DNA of 64,000 nt from Bufo bufo (lineage: Eukaryota > Chordata > Amphibia > Anura > Bufonidae). The notes under the pieces are model-generated. The model had not been told where the DNA came from. It ran no database searches and saw nothing but the letters and a program-made list of their open reading frames with translations. Made by a program: the position numbers and the translations under genes. The stretch spans positions 407,630,565 through 407,694,564 of the forward strand of contig NC_053392.1 of NCBI RefSeq assembly GCF_905171765.1. Direction: 5' to 3'. This document shows positions 49,207 through 60,972 of the stretch, one piece after another (the first letter of the stretch is position 1; each line of letters starts with the position of its first letter).

Positions 49207-50065
49207 TTATATTGCGGGGCAACCCAAAGTTGAATGAACCTCTCCTCTGCCTGGGTGCCGGGGCCTAAATGTGTGACAGTGGCCTGTTCCAGTGGTGGGT
49301 GATGTGAAGCCTGATTCTCTGCTATGACATGAAGACTGATTCTGTGCTGACATAAGGCCAGATTCTCTGTTACGGGACCTCTCTCCTCTGCCTGGGTGCC
49401 TGGGCCTAAATGTGTGACAGTGGCCTGTTCCAGTGGTGGGTGACGTGATGCCTGATCCTCTGCTATGACATGAAGACTGATTCTGTGCTGACATAAGGCC
49501 AGATTCTCTGTTACGGGACCTCTCTCCTCTGTCTGGGTGCCGGGGCCTAAATAAGTGACAGTGGCCTGTTCCAGTGGTGGGTGACGTGAAGCCTGATTCT
49601 CTGCTATGACATGAAGACAGATTCTGTGCTGACATAAGGCCAGATTCTCTGTTACGGGACCTCTCTCCTCTGCCTGGGTGCCGGGGCCTAAATGTGTGAC
49701 AGTGGCCTGTTCCAGTGGTGGGTGACGTGATGCCTGATTCTCTGCTATGACATGAAGACAGATTCTGTGCTGACATAAGGCCAGATTCTCTGTTACGGGA
49801 CCTCTCTCCTCTGACTGGGTGCCGGGGCCTAAATGTGTGACAGTGGCCTGTTCCAGTGGTGGGTGACGTGAAGCCTGATTCTCTGCTATGACATGAAGAC
49901 AGATTCTGTGCTGACATAAGGCCAGATTCTCTGTTACGGGACCTCTCTCCTCTGCCTGGGCCTAAATGTGTGACAGTGGCCTGTTCCAGTGGTGGGTGAC
50001 GTGATGCCTGATTCTCTGCTATGACATGAAGACAGATTCTGTGCTGACATAAGGCCAGATTCTCT
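49207..50065 (+). repeat. 141-bp array, second copy (about 6 units)
   Basis: A duplicate of the hAT 3' array, ending mid-unit at CCAGATTCTCTG, where it joins CTTAACTCCCACACAG of the 47785 flank. The junction base is shared (TCTG/TTCTGC), suggesting microhomology. Confidence 0.9.
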
Positions 50066-50880
50066 GCTTAACTCCCACACAGTAGCTCCAGTAGAAATAA
50101 AGCCCCTGTGTAGTGCACCTAGTAATAATAATGTACCATATACAGTCCCCAAGTAGTATGCCCCCCCCCCCCAAAGTGGCTCCCTTTCCGTGACTGCAGT
50201 CCTAGATGACAGTGCCTAGTCCCAGTGGCAAAACTTGTGCCGCAGAGCAGGTGGTCACAATGTCATCACTTCAATACTACCCTTGCTGTTCATACCTTAT
50301 TTCATAGGATTCAGGCCTAATGGTTTGCATGCCCTACTGCAGTATTGAACTGTATTGCTATCCTAAGGACTGTGATACAGTTGAATTCATGACAGATACC
50401 TGTTAAACAAACCTGAAACAAAATTCAAGAAGGAACCGTCTGGCTTCACATACTGGACATGTAATAAAGCAGATACACAGGGTTTTACTTTTCACCCTCA
50501 ACACAGGTGAATTCAGCAAATCATATCCAGGTTCTCATTGCTTCCATCAATACTTAATGCTTCCATATCACCCACTATACAATATTCTCTTTCTGTTGCC
50601 GGTGCTGCAGTTCCTACTTATGTCCAAGAACAAGTGAAAAACAAATAGTGCAGACAATCCAGCAGCAGAAAAATTTAAAGTCTCTTTATTTTAAATACAA
50701 CCGTCAATTTAAATAGAGCTCACCACATTAAATCACGTGCCCACTCCATTTCACCTGTGTAGTGATTTGCATCTTCCAAAATAGAAATGATTCGATACAC
50801 ACATTTCCCCACAATAATAGCATACAAATATATCCTGACCCAACACATTTTATTGTCTGGAAGTATACTGTCTGGAACAA

Positions 50881-52588
50881 TATACTTATTGTTGAAATAT
50901 TAACATTACCTACTGTCTGGAACAAAATACTTATTGTTGAAATAAACATAAGGAACCACTGGGATTTACCCAAGTAATTACGGTAAGTCATTTCAAGCGA
51001 ACCAAAAAAAAGAACAATAATTCATTTTGACTCTAATCAAATAAAGTTAAATCTTAGTAACAGGTTTAAGTAATTTCTAGCATGGCAATAAAATAGACAT
51101 AAAATCAATTCTATTCCATTCCACCTTAGTAAATGAAACCTATAATTGTGAAAATATGTATACCCATAAAGTGAAAGATTGCCTCCAATATCTAAATGAT
51201 TTAAATAATACATTTTAATGATTGTATTAAGAATAAAGAGATTTTACATTTGAATGGCTGCTGGATGGTCTGCACTATTGTTTTCTGCATGTTGCATTAA
51301 GTAATTAGAGCACTGGCAATAGGAAGACTACTGTTTAGTGAGTGAGACACCATCATCAAATATCGAACAAGACATTGGAGACTGAAGTGTTGTGGACCTG
51401 GATATAAAGTACCTGTTTGATACATTTTACCTGTCTGTTTTGAGGGTGTTGCACAAAACCCTGTGTTTCTTCATTAGTACTTGCCCAGTGAGTGAAGCTG
51501 AAGTGTTCCTTCTTGGATTTTGGGGGAATTGTAAGTGTACTTGAAGAGGCTGGGAATGCTTATTAACTCTTCCTGTTCCCATTGGAAAACAGATTTGTGT
51601 TAACCACTTACTGTATCTGAAGTATGTAGACAAATTATATCTCTGTCAGCTGGTTTTACACTCTCACCCCTGGGAAGTTTCCTAGTTGGGTCTATGGCCA
51701 ACCTGCCCCTCGGAGCCTAAATGACAGTTGTTTGTGCAAATAGATGTCTGCCTGTTGATTACAAAAAAAAAATCTTTCTACAACAATTAGTAAAGGTAAC
51801 TATGCCCACTAGTGCACAGTGATATGACCGTACACATGCACTTTACAGGTAGTTTCAACCTAGGACAATCAGTTTAAACATGGTGGCATAAGTCCCATAA
51901 ACCACTGTGACCACAAATGAGTTGTTAATATAGATAGTGGTATTAATAAAAGATGACAAATGAAGGTTACATTTTTATTCATTAGTGGAATAATAATTAG
52001 GCCGCAATGCTTATCATGTTTATCAATATCTATTAATGAAACCAATCCAAATTAATTTCTTTACTAAACCAAACTATTAACCATTGCAACCTTAATAATC
52101 ATAAAATACCAGTTACCATTAGTCCACTCAATAATTGAGTGACATAACCCCATCGATAAACATTGCGACAAGACAGAGTATATTTAGGGAGGGGAGGTTG
52201 GATTCTTCTGATAAAATTATATGCATGAGCTAATATCGTTACTCCACTTCTTTCATAGGTTTCCTCTTCATGGCAGATAAGCTGCCCACCAATCCAGACC
52301 TTTTCTTCTGTCTCATGCAAGACCAGAAGATTTCTTGGACTGGACCATGGACACCTATTTACCAGGTAAGATTTATGACTGTTAATTTTATTGTATAACC
52401 TAATGACATGGACTATGCCACTATGTGTTCCCCCATTACATTATGCAATAAAAGGTCCTCTCAGTGTGTGCCCCATTGACACAACTCATCACCATACATT
52501 TTTTAAATACATGTAGTTAATAACATTTTTTTTATTAAATATAGAGATATCAAAGAGGACAAATTGTAGAATAATATAAAGTCTGTTT
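50881..52588. other. AT-rich non-coding DNA with one candidate exon
   Basis: A poly-A run sits near 51765. No repeat family recognised. The only hint of a gene is the splice-bounded stretch at 52259-52365. This is one of the longest repeat-poor stretches, so intron or intergenic DNA of a host locus is plausible. Confidence 0.5.
52259..52365 (+). other. Candidate exon bounded by good splice sites
   Basis: CCACTTCTTTCATAG precedes 52259 and GTAAGA follows 52365, giving a 107-base segment with both consensus splice sites. In one frame it starts inside at ATG 52270 and stays open 32 codons to the donor (MADKLPTNPDLFFCLMQDQK...). A second frame is also open throughout. No protein family recognised. 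On the opposite strand a 113-codon open stretch (52440-52099) overlaps, so a coding signal on the minus strand is an alternative. Confidence 0.25.
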
Positions 52589-52960
52589 TTAAAGGGAACC
52601 TGTCATGTTAAACATGGTGTCTAAGGTGAAGGGAGCATGTTAAAATAGAGAAGGAGCAGAGCAGATTGATATATAGATGTATGGGAAAAGATTCAGTATA
52701 AATTGTAATTTATCCATTTATATCTTGTCTCATTCTGGGCTCTGAAGTCAAGGAGGTAGTTCTATCAGTGACGGAAAGCCTTCCCTCTATGACTGTGTCC
52801 GTCACTAATAGGACTTCAAAGCCCAGAATAAGCTGGAATTTAAATGAATACATTTTTACTGAATCTTATCCCACAAAACCATATATTAATCTTAATTAAG
52901 CTCCTCCTGCTGTACAGCATGTTGACTGCAGATTAATTCACATTTTCATAGTGACAGGTA
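52589..52960. mobile_element. TTAA MITE with AAAGGGAACCTGTCA end, decayed
   Basis: Left end TTAAAGGGAACCTGTCATG; right end reduced to GTGACAGGT near 52951. Internal inverted repeat around TCATTCTGGGCTCTGAAGTC and GACTTCAAAGCCCAGAAT. Non-coding. Confidence 0.55.
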
Positions 52961-53187
52961 AAAAATTTGAAAGTAACAATGTCATTATAATATGGCCAAG
53001 CGCTTTCTTGGACGAATATCATAGATCCTGACAGGGAAAGGCTTTTTGGCTTTCAAACTTGGGTGATCTGATGACCTGAAGGCTCTGAAGCTTGCTAATT
53101 CTGGCTTCACTTTTTAGCAAAGGGAAGGGAGTTGGGCGACTAGAGATGGGCAGGAAATGTATGCGGGGACAGAATCATAGTATAGGA

Positions 53188-54327
53188 TAGGGTTGTCACG
53201 ATACCAAAATTTTGATTCAATTTCAATACCATAAAAAAGTATTGTTATAATCCCATAACATTCAATACCATGCAAAAATAATAATAAAACAGCAAAAAAT
53301 CAGCGTGCATTCTGCATTTTATGAAACGTCCGGCCCATAATAGAACAGTCCTATCCTATTTAATTTTTTTGGGGGGGGAAGGGTGATTAAAAAAAGGCGA
53401 ATTGCGTGTTTATTTTTTTTTCTGTTACAACGTTCATCACATAGGAGATATTTTTTAATAATTTTAATAGTTTGGACTTTTTTCAGACGAGGCGATAATA
53501 GGTTCATTTTTTATTGTTCCTACATTTTATATGTAACATTGGCAAACGTTTAATATTTTGGTGTCTTTTTTAAACTTTTTTTTTTAATAACTATTAGCCC
53601 CCTTAGAGTGCTAGAACCCTTGTCCTATTCACCCTAATAGAGATCTATTAGGGTGAATAGGACTTTACATGGGTGCACACAGCAGCAGGGAGCTTACCAT
53701 GGCGGGCTTTAGCAGAGTCTTGGCTGCCATGGTAACCCATCAGAGCCCCGCAATTTCACTGCTAAGGCTCTGATCGGAAGCTGCAACTGCCCCCAATAAA
53801 GACACGGGGGGGGGGGGGGCGACACCATGGCCACCAATGGGGAGGAGGGGGTGAACTGTGCCACCAATGAATATAATAATGGGGTGGGGGAGGCTGCTGC
53901 GCCACCAATATGATATAATACTCGGGGGGCACACGGCACCACCCATGAATATAATAACCCATTAATACAAATGTGGGCTGCAGGTGCCAACTCTCACACA
54001 GCCATGCCCTGTCATTTAGGCAGGCGTGCATTAGATTAAGTTATATGCATTGGTGGCGCAGTGGCCTCTCCCACCCTCCCCTTAATTCTTTCATTGGTGG
54101 CGCAGTGGCCACAGGCCCTCCCCTCCTCCTCAGTGCTATAGTCATTGGTGGCCAGTGGCAGCCGCGCCACAGTGCCGGCTCTCCACTATGCCGGCTCAGG
54201 AGAACATGGTGCGTGCCGAGGGCAGCGTGTGCCATATTCTTTAAAGCTGGCAAATCCCTGTATCAGATCGATCAGAGTACAAAAGTATCGAGTGGGTATC
54301 GAAAATTTGATACCCTGAGCAATCCTA
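53188..54327. mobile_element. hAT-type MITE, second copy (1140 bp)
   Basis: Flanked by GTATAGGA and ATATAGGA (7 of 8 match) at 53180-53187 and 54328-54335. Ends TAGGGTTGTCACGATACC and, inverted, TAGGATTGCTCAGGGTATC match the 30063-30610 family. Contains a G run of 13-14 at about 53806-53819 and CATTGGTGGCGCAGTGGCC direct repeats at about 54047 and 54091. Open frames here are low-complexity shadows. Confidence 0.8.
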
Positions 54328-54567
54328 ATATAGGACAATGATAGCTAACCTACAGCACTCCAGCTGTGTTGAAACTACCACTCCCAGCTTGCTCCATTCA
54401 TTTCTATGGAGTTCTGAGAATAGCCAAGCAAGTGTGCCTCTTGGGAGTCGTAGTTTTACCACAGATGGAGTGCCGGAGGTTAGCCATCACAGGTATAGGA
54501 CCATTATCCTGTTCCTGATTTAGCCCCTTGGTATGCTACATGAACTTTTGTTCATGTGGCACACTCC

Positions 54568-54916
54568 TTAAAGGGAACCTGTCACCGGGATTTTGTGTAT
54601 AGAGCTGAGGACATAGGTTGCTACATCGCCGCTAGCACATCCGCAATACCCAGTCCCCATAGCTCTGTGTGCTTTTATTGTGTAAAAAAAACTGATTTGA
54701 TACATATGCAAATTAACCTGAGATGAGTCCTGTCCCTGACTCATCTCACATACAGGACTCATCTCAGGTTAATTTGCATATGTATCAAATATTTTTTTTT
54801 ACACAATAAAAGCACACAGAGCTATGGGGACTGGGTATTGCAGATGTGCTAGCGGCGATGTAGCAACCTATGTCCTCAGCTCTATACACAAAATCCCGGT
54901 GACGGGTTCCCTTTAA
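54568..54916. mobile_element. Near-perfect foldback MITE with TTAA ends (349 bp)
   Basis: TTAAAGGGAACCTGTCACCG at the left is mirrored at the right end (CGGTGACGGGTTCCCTTTAA), and the arms remain complementary almost to the centre (GACTCATCTCA). Only a handful of mismatches in ~165-bp arms, so the whole element can fold into one hairpin. T2/Kolobok-like by TTAA and the AAAGGG ends. Confidence 0.88.
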
Positions 54917-55284
54917 AGGGGTTATTACACAAAAATATTAGATAAATCACCTGCTGCTCCATTAAAATATATGGGAATGATGCAGATAGCCAAGTACAGT
55001 ATAGAGAGCACTGAATTTCCACTTTTCTCATTTAATAGCCCCCATACATAATTGGGTCAGTCATAGACTCCTCAACTAGAGATGAGCAAATTGCCTCAGT
55101 CCACAAGCCATTCTCCATGCCCAGGCTGATTCTTCTGATCCACCTGCACAGCACTTTATGCTGACCCTACTAACAGTCTTTGGAGGGAATTTATCATCAG
55201 TTTTCAAGCAGCATTTTGCATTAAAAAGGTGCAACTATTTATCATAATATGGTGCTCGACACTTTTTAAAAAAGCGGGCTGAGC

Positions 55285-55686
55285 TTAAAGGGAATGTGTC
55301 AACAGAAAATGACCTGCTGTTTAAATTACCTTTTTATGTTTAACATATTTTTTTATAATTTTTGATGATGTTATTTTTAATTTTCCCTGTCACTTTTTAT
55401 ATTTAAACTAAAACCAAAAAGCCTGCAGTTTTTGCACTGGCCACTATGTCTAATAATTGGCGCCACTTCTTGTGTCTATGGCCGTAAAGCAATTTTTTTT
55501 TTATGCTGTGTTTAATTGTTGTTAACAGCTCAAGCAAGTTGGCAGCCCCCATAATAATGTTCAGGAAATAAAAAATAAAAAAAATCGACAAAATCAGAAA
55601 ATTTAAAACAGAATAGAAAAAAATGAGATGTGTTACTATCTGGTTTTAAATGGCAGATAAAAATTTTGGTGACACATTTCCTTTAA
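55285..55686. mobile_element. TTAA MITE (402 bp)
   Basis: TTAAAGGGAATGTGTCAACA at the left and GTGACACATTTCCTTTAA at the right, inverted. AT-rich non-coding interior. Same superfamily as the preceding MITE, different family. Confidence 0.7.
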
Positions 55687-55730
55687 TGGGAAAATGCATG
55701 TCCTCTTAGAGCCCAACAGCTTTAGGGCTC

Positions 55731-55900
55731 ATGCACACGACTGTGTGCCGGCCTGACCTGTATTGCGGCCCGCAAACAGCGGGTCCGCAAAATACGGGCA
55801 CCGGCAATACTGGCACAGCATCACAGATGCGGACCCAAGGTCGGCGTCCGTGCATTGCGGACCGCAATTTGCGGTCCGCAGCACGGGCCCGGCCGGCACA
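55731..55900. repeat. GC-rich MITE fragment with a 23-base palindrome
   Basis: TTTAGGGCTCATGCACACGAC is a one-sided terminal-repeat-like start. GTGCCGGCC and GGCCGGCAC are inverted partners, and GCGGACCGCAATTTGCGGTCCGC (split by AT at the centre) is near perfect at about 55857-55879. The right end appears lost. Non-coding. Confidence 0.5.
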
Positions 55901-56433
55901 TAAATTACAGCTCAAATCTACACCAGCTATGAGTGTAGCTAGCAATCTAATCTGACTAGAGCAGTGCGAACCTGGATTTTTATTTTTTTTATAATTAGTT
56001 CATAAAAAAGACAATTAGAAGCAATCAACATTTTTATGGGCAAATAGGAAATTATATTAAATGCCGAAGATCATAAGTAATATATATGTATATAGATCAC
56101 ATACTGATCTCAACTCCCTACCAGCATGTAAAATTATGAGAATCATAACCACACTTAAGTGCTTCGGATAAATGTAACTGATAACCAACATTTATAACAA
56201 ATATTTTCAGAAACTGGATAATAAAAAAGACAAAAACTAATTCAGTTTAATAAATTCTTTACTGTATTTAGAAATGAAAATCACAGCATTGTTGTCTAAA
56301 GTTTCCACTAAATATGCTGACATTTGGAAATTGTATCATAAAACATGTTGAAGGCGAAGTTCATATTTTGCACAATTTATCCAAGTAGATATTGTTCCTG
56401 GCTCTCCCATACAGAAAATAAAAGATTTGTTAC

Positions 56434-56660
56434 TTAAAAGAGCTTTCTGGCCAAACAATATTGATGACCCATCATCAGGATAGGTTGTCAATGCAATATT
56501 GTGGGGTTCCACCACCTGGCACCCCCAGCGGTCAGTTGTTACCTACAGTCACTGGCACCAGAACTACCTGATCAGGGTGCCAGGGTACTGCAGCCCAGTT
56601 CCCAGTCAAATGAATGGGAGTACAATTCAACAAAATAATTAGGCTGGAAAACTCCTTTAA
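56434..56660. mobile_element. TTAA MITE, short (227 bp)
   Basis: TTAAAAGAGCTTTCTGGCC and, inverted, TTAAAGGAGTTTTCCAGCC ends, TTAA at both edges. Interior shares GATGACCCATCATCAGGATA with 60600-60630, so the same family. Confidence 0.65.
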
Positions 56661-57904
56661 TTAAAAATGGATACAAATAAAATTTATTTAGATGGGGTTT
56701 TTTTTAGAACACGTTTCATGAGACTTCACAAGAGCAAAGAATGTTCATAAAAAGAAAAATATACAAAAAGCTCTGTATTCATTTTGACTGCCAAATAAAT
56801 TGATTTTGAAACAAAGAACAATTTTAAATATATATAGGTCTACAAGTATAATACATAAAATATATTTTATATTTATTACATATCCACAGAAGTTTAAATC
56901 TTGTTCTAAGTCGCATACAATGTGTGTGTGTGTGTGTGTGTACATATATATATATTTATATGTATATCAGCATTTGCTTTTTTTCTAAATGTATTTACAA
57001 TTCAACTATAGCATATTAGTTTCTACTGTACAAACTTAAATATAAAAAGGGAAAATACACATGTACATTATTTATAAGTCATATGCAAAGTTAAGACATT
57101 TTGAAATTATTGCACTTGCATATTTTGTTTGCTATAATTTTAACAAACCATTTTTACATATGCAATATACACATATACGTATATAAAAAAATAAGTATAG
57201 TCTACATATTATTTTAGATCATTAGATCTAAAATATATATTGTAGTCTGCTTACCTAAAAGAATCTATTGGAATTAGATTTTTTTCTTTGATTTTTAACC
57301 TCATGTTTTTTATTTTTTATTAGATTTTTTTAATTAAACATAACCCGTATTTCTAAATATCAAGCACAGTTTTTGGTCAGCAAGCAACGTAAACGGCTAT
57401 GATCATTTTTAAAATTATATCTGATTTTATTATTTTAATAATTGCTATGTAATTTAGGCCTGAAAATAAGCACACAAGCAACTATCATAGAAATATTCAC
57501 ATATTTGAAAATTCTATATAAGTTCTATATACATATCTAATTTACTAGGAAAGGGACAAAAAATAATTTGTGCAAGATATGACAAGGAGAAATAAAATCC
57601 CCTCTGAAAGAAAACTAGGTCCCTTACATCCTTTCATTATGTCAGTGTGCGAAATTCCCAGTAGTAAAAAAACTAAACACAAAAAACATGAACCATGTAT
57701 AAAGCTTGGCCATACACATTAGACAGAAGTCGGTTGATGGTTTAAACAGAAGTTGAGCAAACAAAAATCTGGAGAATATTCGTTTCACAGACAGAGCCAG
57801 TCCACATTGGCAGTTACTGTTATTCAAACTGGTTATATATGTTCAATGAAACCGGCCGATGGACAAAAACATTCTCTAGGAACATTATTTCATAAAGATC
57901 TTTT
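56661..57904. other. AT-rich DNA, no feature except a TG microsatellite
   Basis: Very AT-rich with a TG/TA microsatellite at 56921-56960. No coding signal or known repeat. Could be an intron or intergenic spacer. Confidence 0.5.
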
Positions 57905-57918
57905 GTTCAACTATCAAA

Positions 57919-59120
57919 ATACAAACTACAAATTGGCGTGGTATTAAAAAGCAGGAAGTGCTCAACCCCATATGCAGTGGTGCATCTATACCGGGGGGCA
58001 GATCCTGCACTTGTGGTCCGCTGCTAATGGCAATCCCCAGCAAAAATGCATATAATGGAGGATGCCTGTAGCGGACCACAAGTACCACAATGGACATCCT
58101 ACACAGTATACATAATATAACAAAAACAAAGACAGGTGCACTCTGCGGTCTTACTAAGCCCTGAAACTGGTGTTAAAATTGAGAGATTAGCCAACATGTC
58201 CTACGTTAGGACATGTCTGAGCCCGAGCACCGCGCCAAGGTTTCTCAAGTAGCTCGGGACCTAACGCTAAACCTACCTGGGCCGTATGGGCAATACCAGG
58301 AGCCAGTGGGCGAATTACAGGAGCGCAAGGTCCGACTCAAAGCAATCTCCCAGTAACCTCCAGCATGTGACCATGCATACAATGGGAGGAGGCAGAGAGC
58401 TCTGAGCCCCACCCAAGACTGGCTGATATAGCCCGGGCCTCACATGTGCACCAGAATACTGCCTGTAGATGGAAATAAAGGCACATTCAGACTAGGAGTT
58501 TCTACACCTCCAAAAAATACAAACTACAAATTGGCGTGGTATTAAAAAGCAGGAAGTGCTTAACCCCATATGCAGTGGTGCATCTATACTGGGGGGGCAC
58601 CACCAGTTTGAGGGCTTGGTAAGACCGCAGAGTGCACCTGTCTTTGTTTTATTATATATACTGTTTATCACATTCACACATTTGCTATCTTGTGTAGGAT
58701 GTCCATTGTGGTACTTGTGGTCCGCAAAGTGCAGGATCTGCCCCCCCCCGGTATATTTTTTGGAGGTGTAGAAACTCCTAGTCTGAATGTGCCTTTATTT
58801 CCATCTACAGGCAGCATTCTGGTGCACATGTGAGGCCCGGGCTATATCAGCCAGTCTTGGGTGGGGCTCAGAGCTCTCTTCCTCCTCCCATTGTATGCAT
58901 GGTCACATGCTGGAGGTTACTGGGAGATTGCTTTGAGTCGAACCTTGCGCTCCTGTAATTCGCCCACTGGCTCCCGAGCTACTTGAGAAACCTTGGCGCG
59001 GTGCTCGGGCTCAGACATGTCCTCACGTAGGACATGTTGCCTAATCTCTCAATTTTAACACCAGTTTGAGATCTTAGTAAGACCGCAGAGTGCACCTGTC
59101 TTTGTTTTTGTTATATTATA
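57919..59120. mobile_element. Compound inverted-repeat element with 14-bp duplication (1.2 kb)
   Basis: GTTCAACTATCAAA at 57905-57918 and 59121-59134 is an exact 14-bp duplication. Inside, two copies of a ~350-400-bp unit (about 58118-58512 and 58770-59112) are inverted, sharing GACAGGTGCACTCTGCGGTC and CAACATGTCCTACG. A direct repeat, TACAAACTACAAATTGGCGT, starts each half (about 57919 and 58517). Non-coding. The long variable duplication and inverted terminal organisation match the PLE-like insertion in the hAT. Confidence 0.8.
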
Positions 59121-59134
59121 GTTCAACTATCAAA

Positions 59135-60580
59135 CAAAAATATTAAACATGGCCGACTTCTTTTCAGACAATAATGGTTTGTCATTGGTCGGCTAAAGCA
59201 TTAATTAGTTAAATTTCACCTGACAAACATTTGTTTGTGCTAACTTTAGTCTAATGTGTAGTAACCAAGTTCATATGCACACTCGCTTGGGTAAAAATGC
59301 TATCAGTGTATCACAATACCACACCCATATTGTGACTGAATATGTTGAGTTGGAACTTTGAGAAGAATGCCATGTACAAGTAAATTACCGTACTTGTACC
59401 AGCTAGTTTGATAAAGCTGGTCCACAACTGACAAATCAAAAATGTGCTGTACTTCATACAACCTGACGTGCTTGTTTCCCAATCTGTACTGTTCACGCGT
59501 GCAGTGTTTGTAGTAAATTGAATAAATTGTGGAGCCAAAAGCAAGAAGTTAAAACAAAAAAGTTGCAGCAAAAATGTACAGTACCAATTGCATAAAAACG
59601 GCAACATCTTTGATGTGCTGGATCCTTTTGTGAGGCTGGTGTTATGCAGTTTTTTTTTTACACTGCCATTTTTTCCTGTGTTTCTCAAAGAAAAAAAAAT
59701 GCCAGCTTCAGATGTTACATAGGAATGATTGAATGTAGCACAAACATGGGTTTTGTATGAATTTTTTTTTTTTACACTTTTTTTAAATCATGCTATATTT
59801 GTGCAGTTTTTTTCTGTCATTTACTGGTATTTTTTTGCCCCACAGTCATCCATTGTTTATTGCCTTGCTTAAAAAAATGGCAATGTGCATTTTTGCATGC
59901 CATTTTTTGCAACAATATATTTTAACCATACTGCTTTACAGACAAAGTGACATTACAGGGGGTACATACTTTTTGATGTAAAAATGCAAGAAGTGCAAAA
60001 CAAAAACAATTGTCATTGCTCAAATGCATTATTTGGCCACCACCACCACTAATAAATGCTGCACAAGTTAGGCATTTTTTGGGGCGCTGGCATACGTTAT
60101 GCCACATTTATCAAATGTCGTTTTCCTACTGGAGTGAGACTGCAACTTTGTAAAAAAAAGACTCAGTGATAAATCTGGAGTGAACCTCATTAGCATACTG
60201 ACCACACCCACTTTCCCATCTATGTTTCAAAACTAGAATGGTGTAAAAATGCTAAAAGTTTTAATATTTTTGCGCAAGTAAGTCTAAAAAGTCATAAAAG
60301 TTCAATTTTGTCACAATTCTCGAGTGAGGCCCATGTGTGGCAGCACCCTTAGGACTTTTTCATAGTCAGTATTTGGTCAGTATTTCTGCATAAGTATTTG
60401 TAAGCCAAAACCAGGAGTGGGTCCAAAACACAGAAGAGGCACAAATATTTCTATTACACCTTTCCATTTTTGGTTTTGGCTTACAAATGCTGATCAAATA
60501 CCGACCCGTGTGAAACAAGCCATTTGGTCACTTTTGGGAGGTACACAATAATCCACTGAAATCAAAGCCACTTTAACTTA
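59135..60580. other. Non-coding, poly-T/poly-A rich
   Basis: No gene or recognised repeat. Homopolymer tracts near 59650, 59688 and 59763. Confidence 0.45.
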
Positions 60581-60972
60581 TTAAAGGGGTTGACCAGCTA
60601 TTAATATTGATGACTTATCGTCAGGATACATCATCAATATTGGCCCCCCGCCAATCAGCTGTGAGACAAGGAAGCAGCGCTCCATGTGAGCGCGGCTTCC
60701 TCGTCAGTACACTACATCTCATCTCCAGTGGAGTAGTGGCGTAGTGTAATTACAACAACTCGCTCCATTCACTTGAATGGAGCGAGTACTTGTATTACAC
60801 TGCACTTCCTAGACTATCTGCAGTGTAATGAAGAGGAAGCAGCGCTTGCATGGAGCGGCGCCTCCTCTTCAAACAGCTATTGGGGAGGGTGTAGCACCCC
60901 CACCGATCTCATACTCATGACTTATCCTGAGGATAGATCATCAAAATTAACGACCAGACAACCCCTTCAAGT
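60581..60972. mobile_element. TTAA MITE, right end decayed (about 392 bp)
   Basis: TTAAAGGGGTTGACCAGCTA start; GACCAGACAACCCCTTCAA end (TTAA changed to TCAA). Inverted GATGACTTATCGTCAGGATA/GACTTATCCTGAGGATAGATC subterminal repeats. Interior inverted piece around ACTCGCTCCATTCACTTGAATGGAGCGAGT, a 30-base palindrome at 60758-60787. Confidence 0.7.

Larger units (their letters stand above)
44618..50880 (+). repeat. Tandem segmental duplication with internal deletion in copy 2
   Basis: Copy 1 runs 44618-48705 and copy 2 from 48706 to about 50880. Copy 2 starts with the hAT transposase end (ACGGCCAGCTCC at both 44618 and 48706), follows it through the 141-bp array, then at about 50065 jumps to the sequence of 47785 onward, omitting the hAT right end, the Tc1 pieces and the second Tc1 remnant. 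Copy 2 ends near 50853-50880, where CTGTCTGGAAC recurs, as at the copy junction (48697-48707). A CTGTCTGGAAC microhomology probably mediated it. Confidence 0.85.

Noticed and set aside
53740..54253. Pro/His/Trp-rich minus-strand ORFs
   Set aside because: They come from low-complexity and G-run sequence inside a hAT MITE and have no domain.
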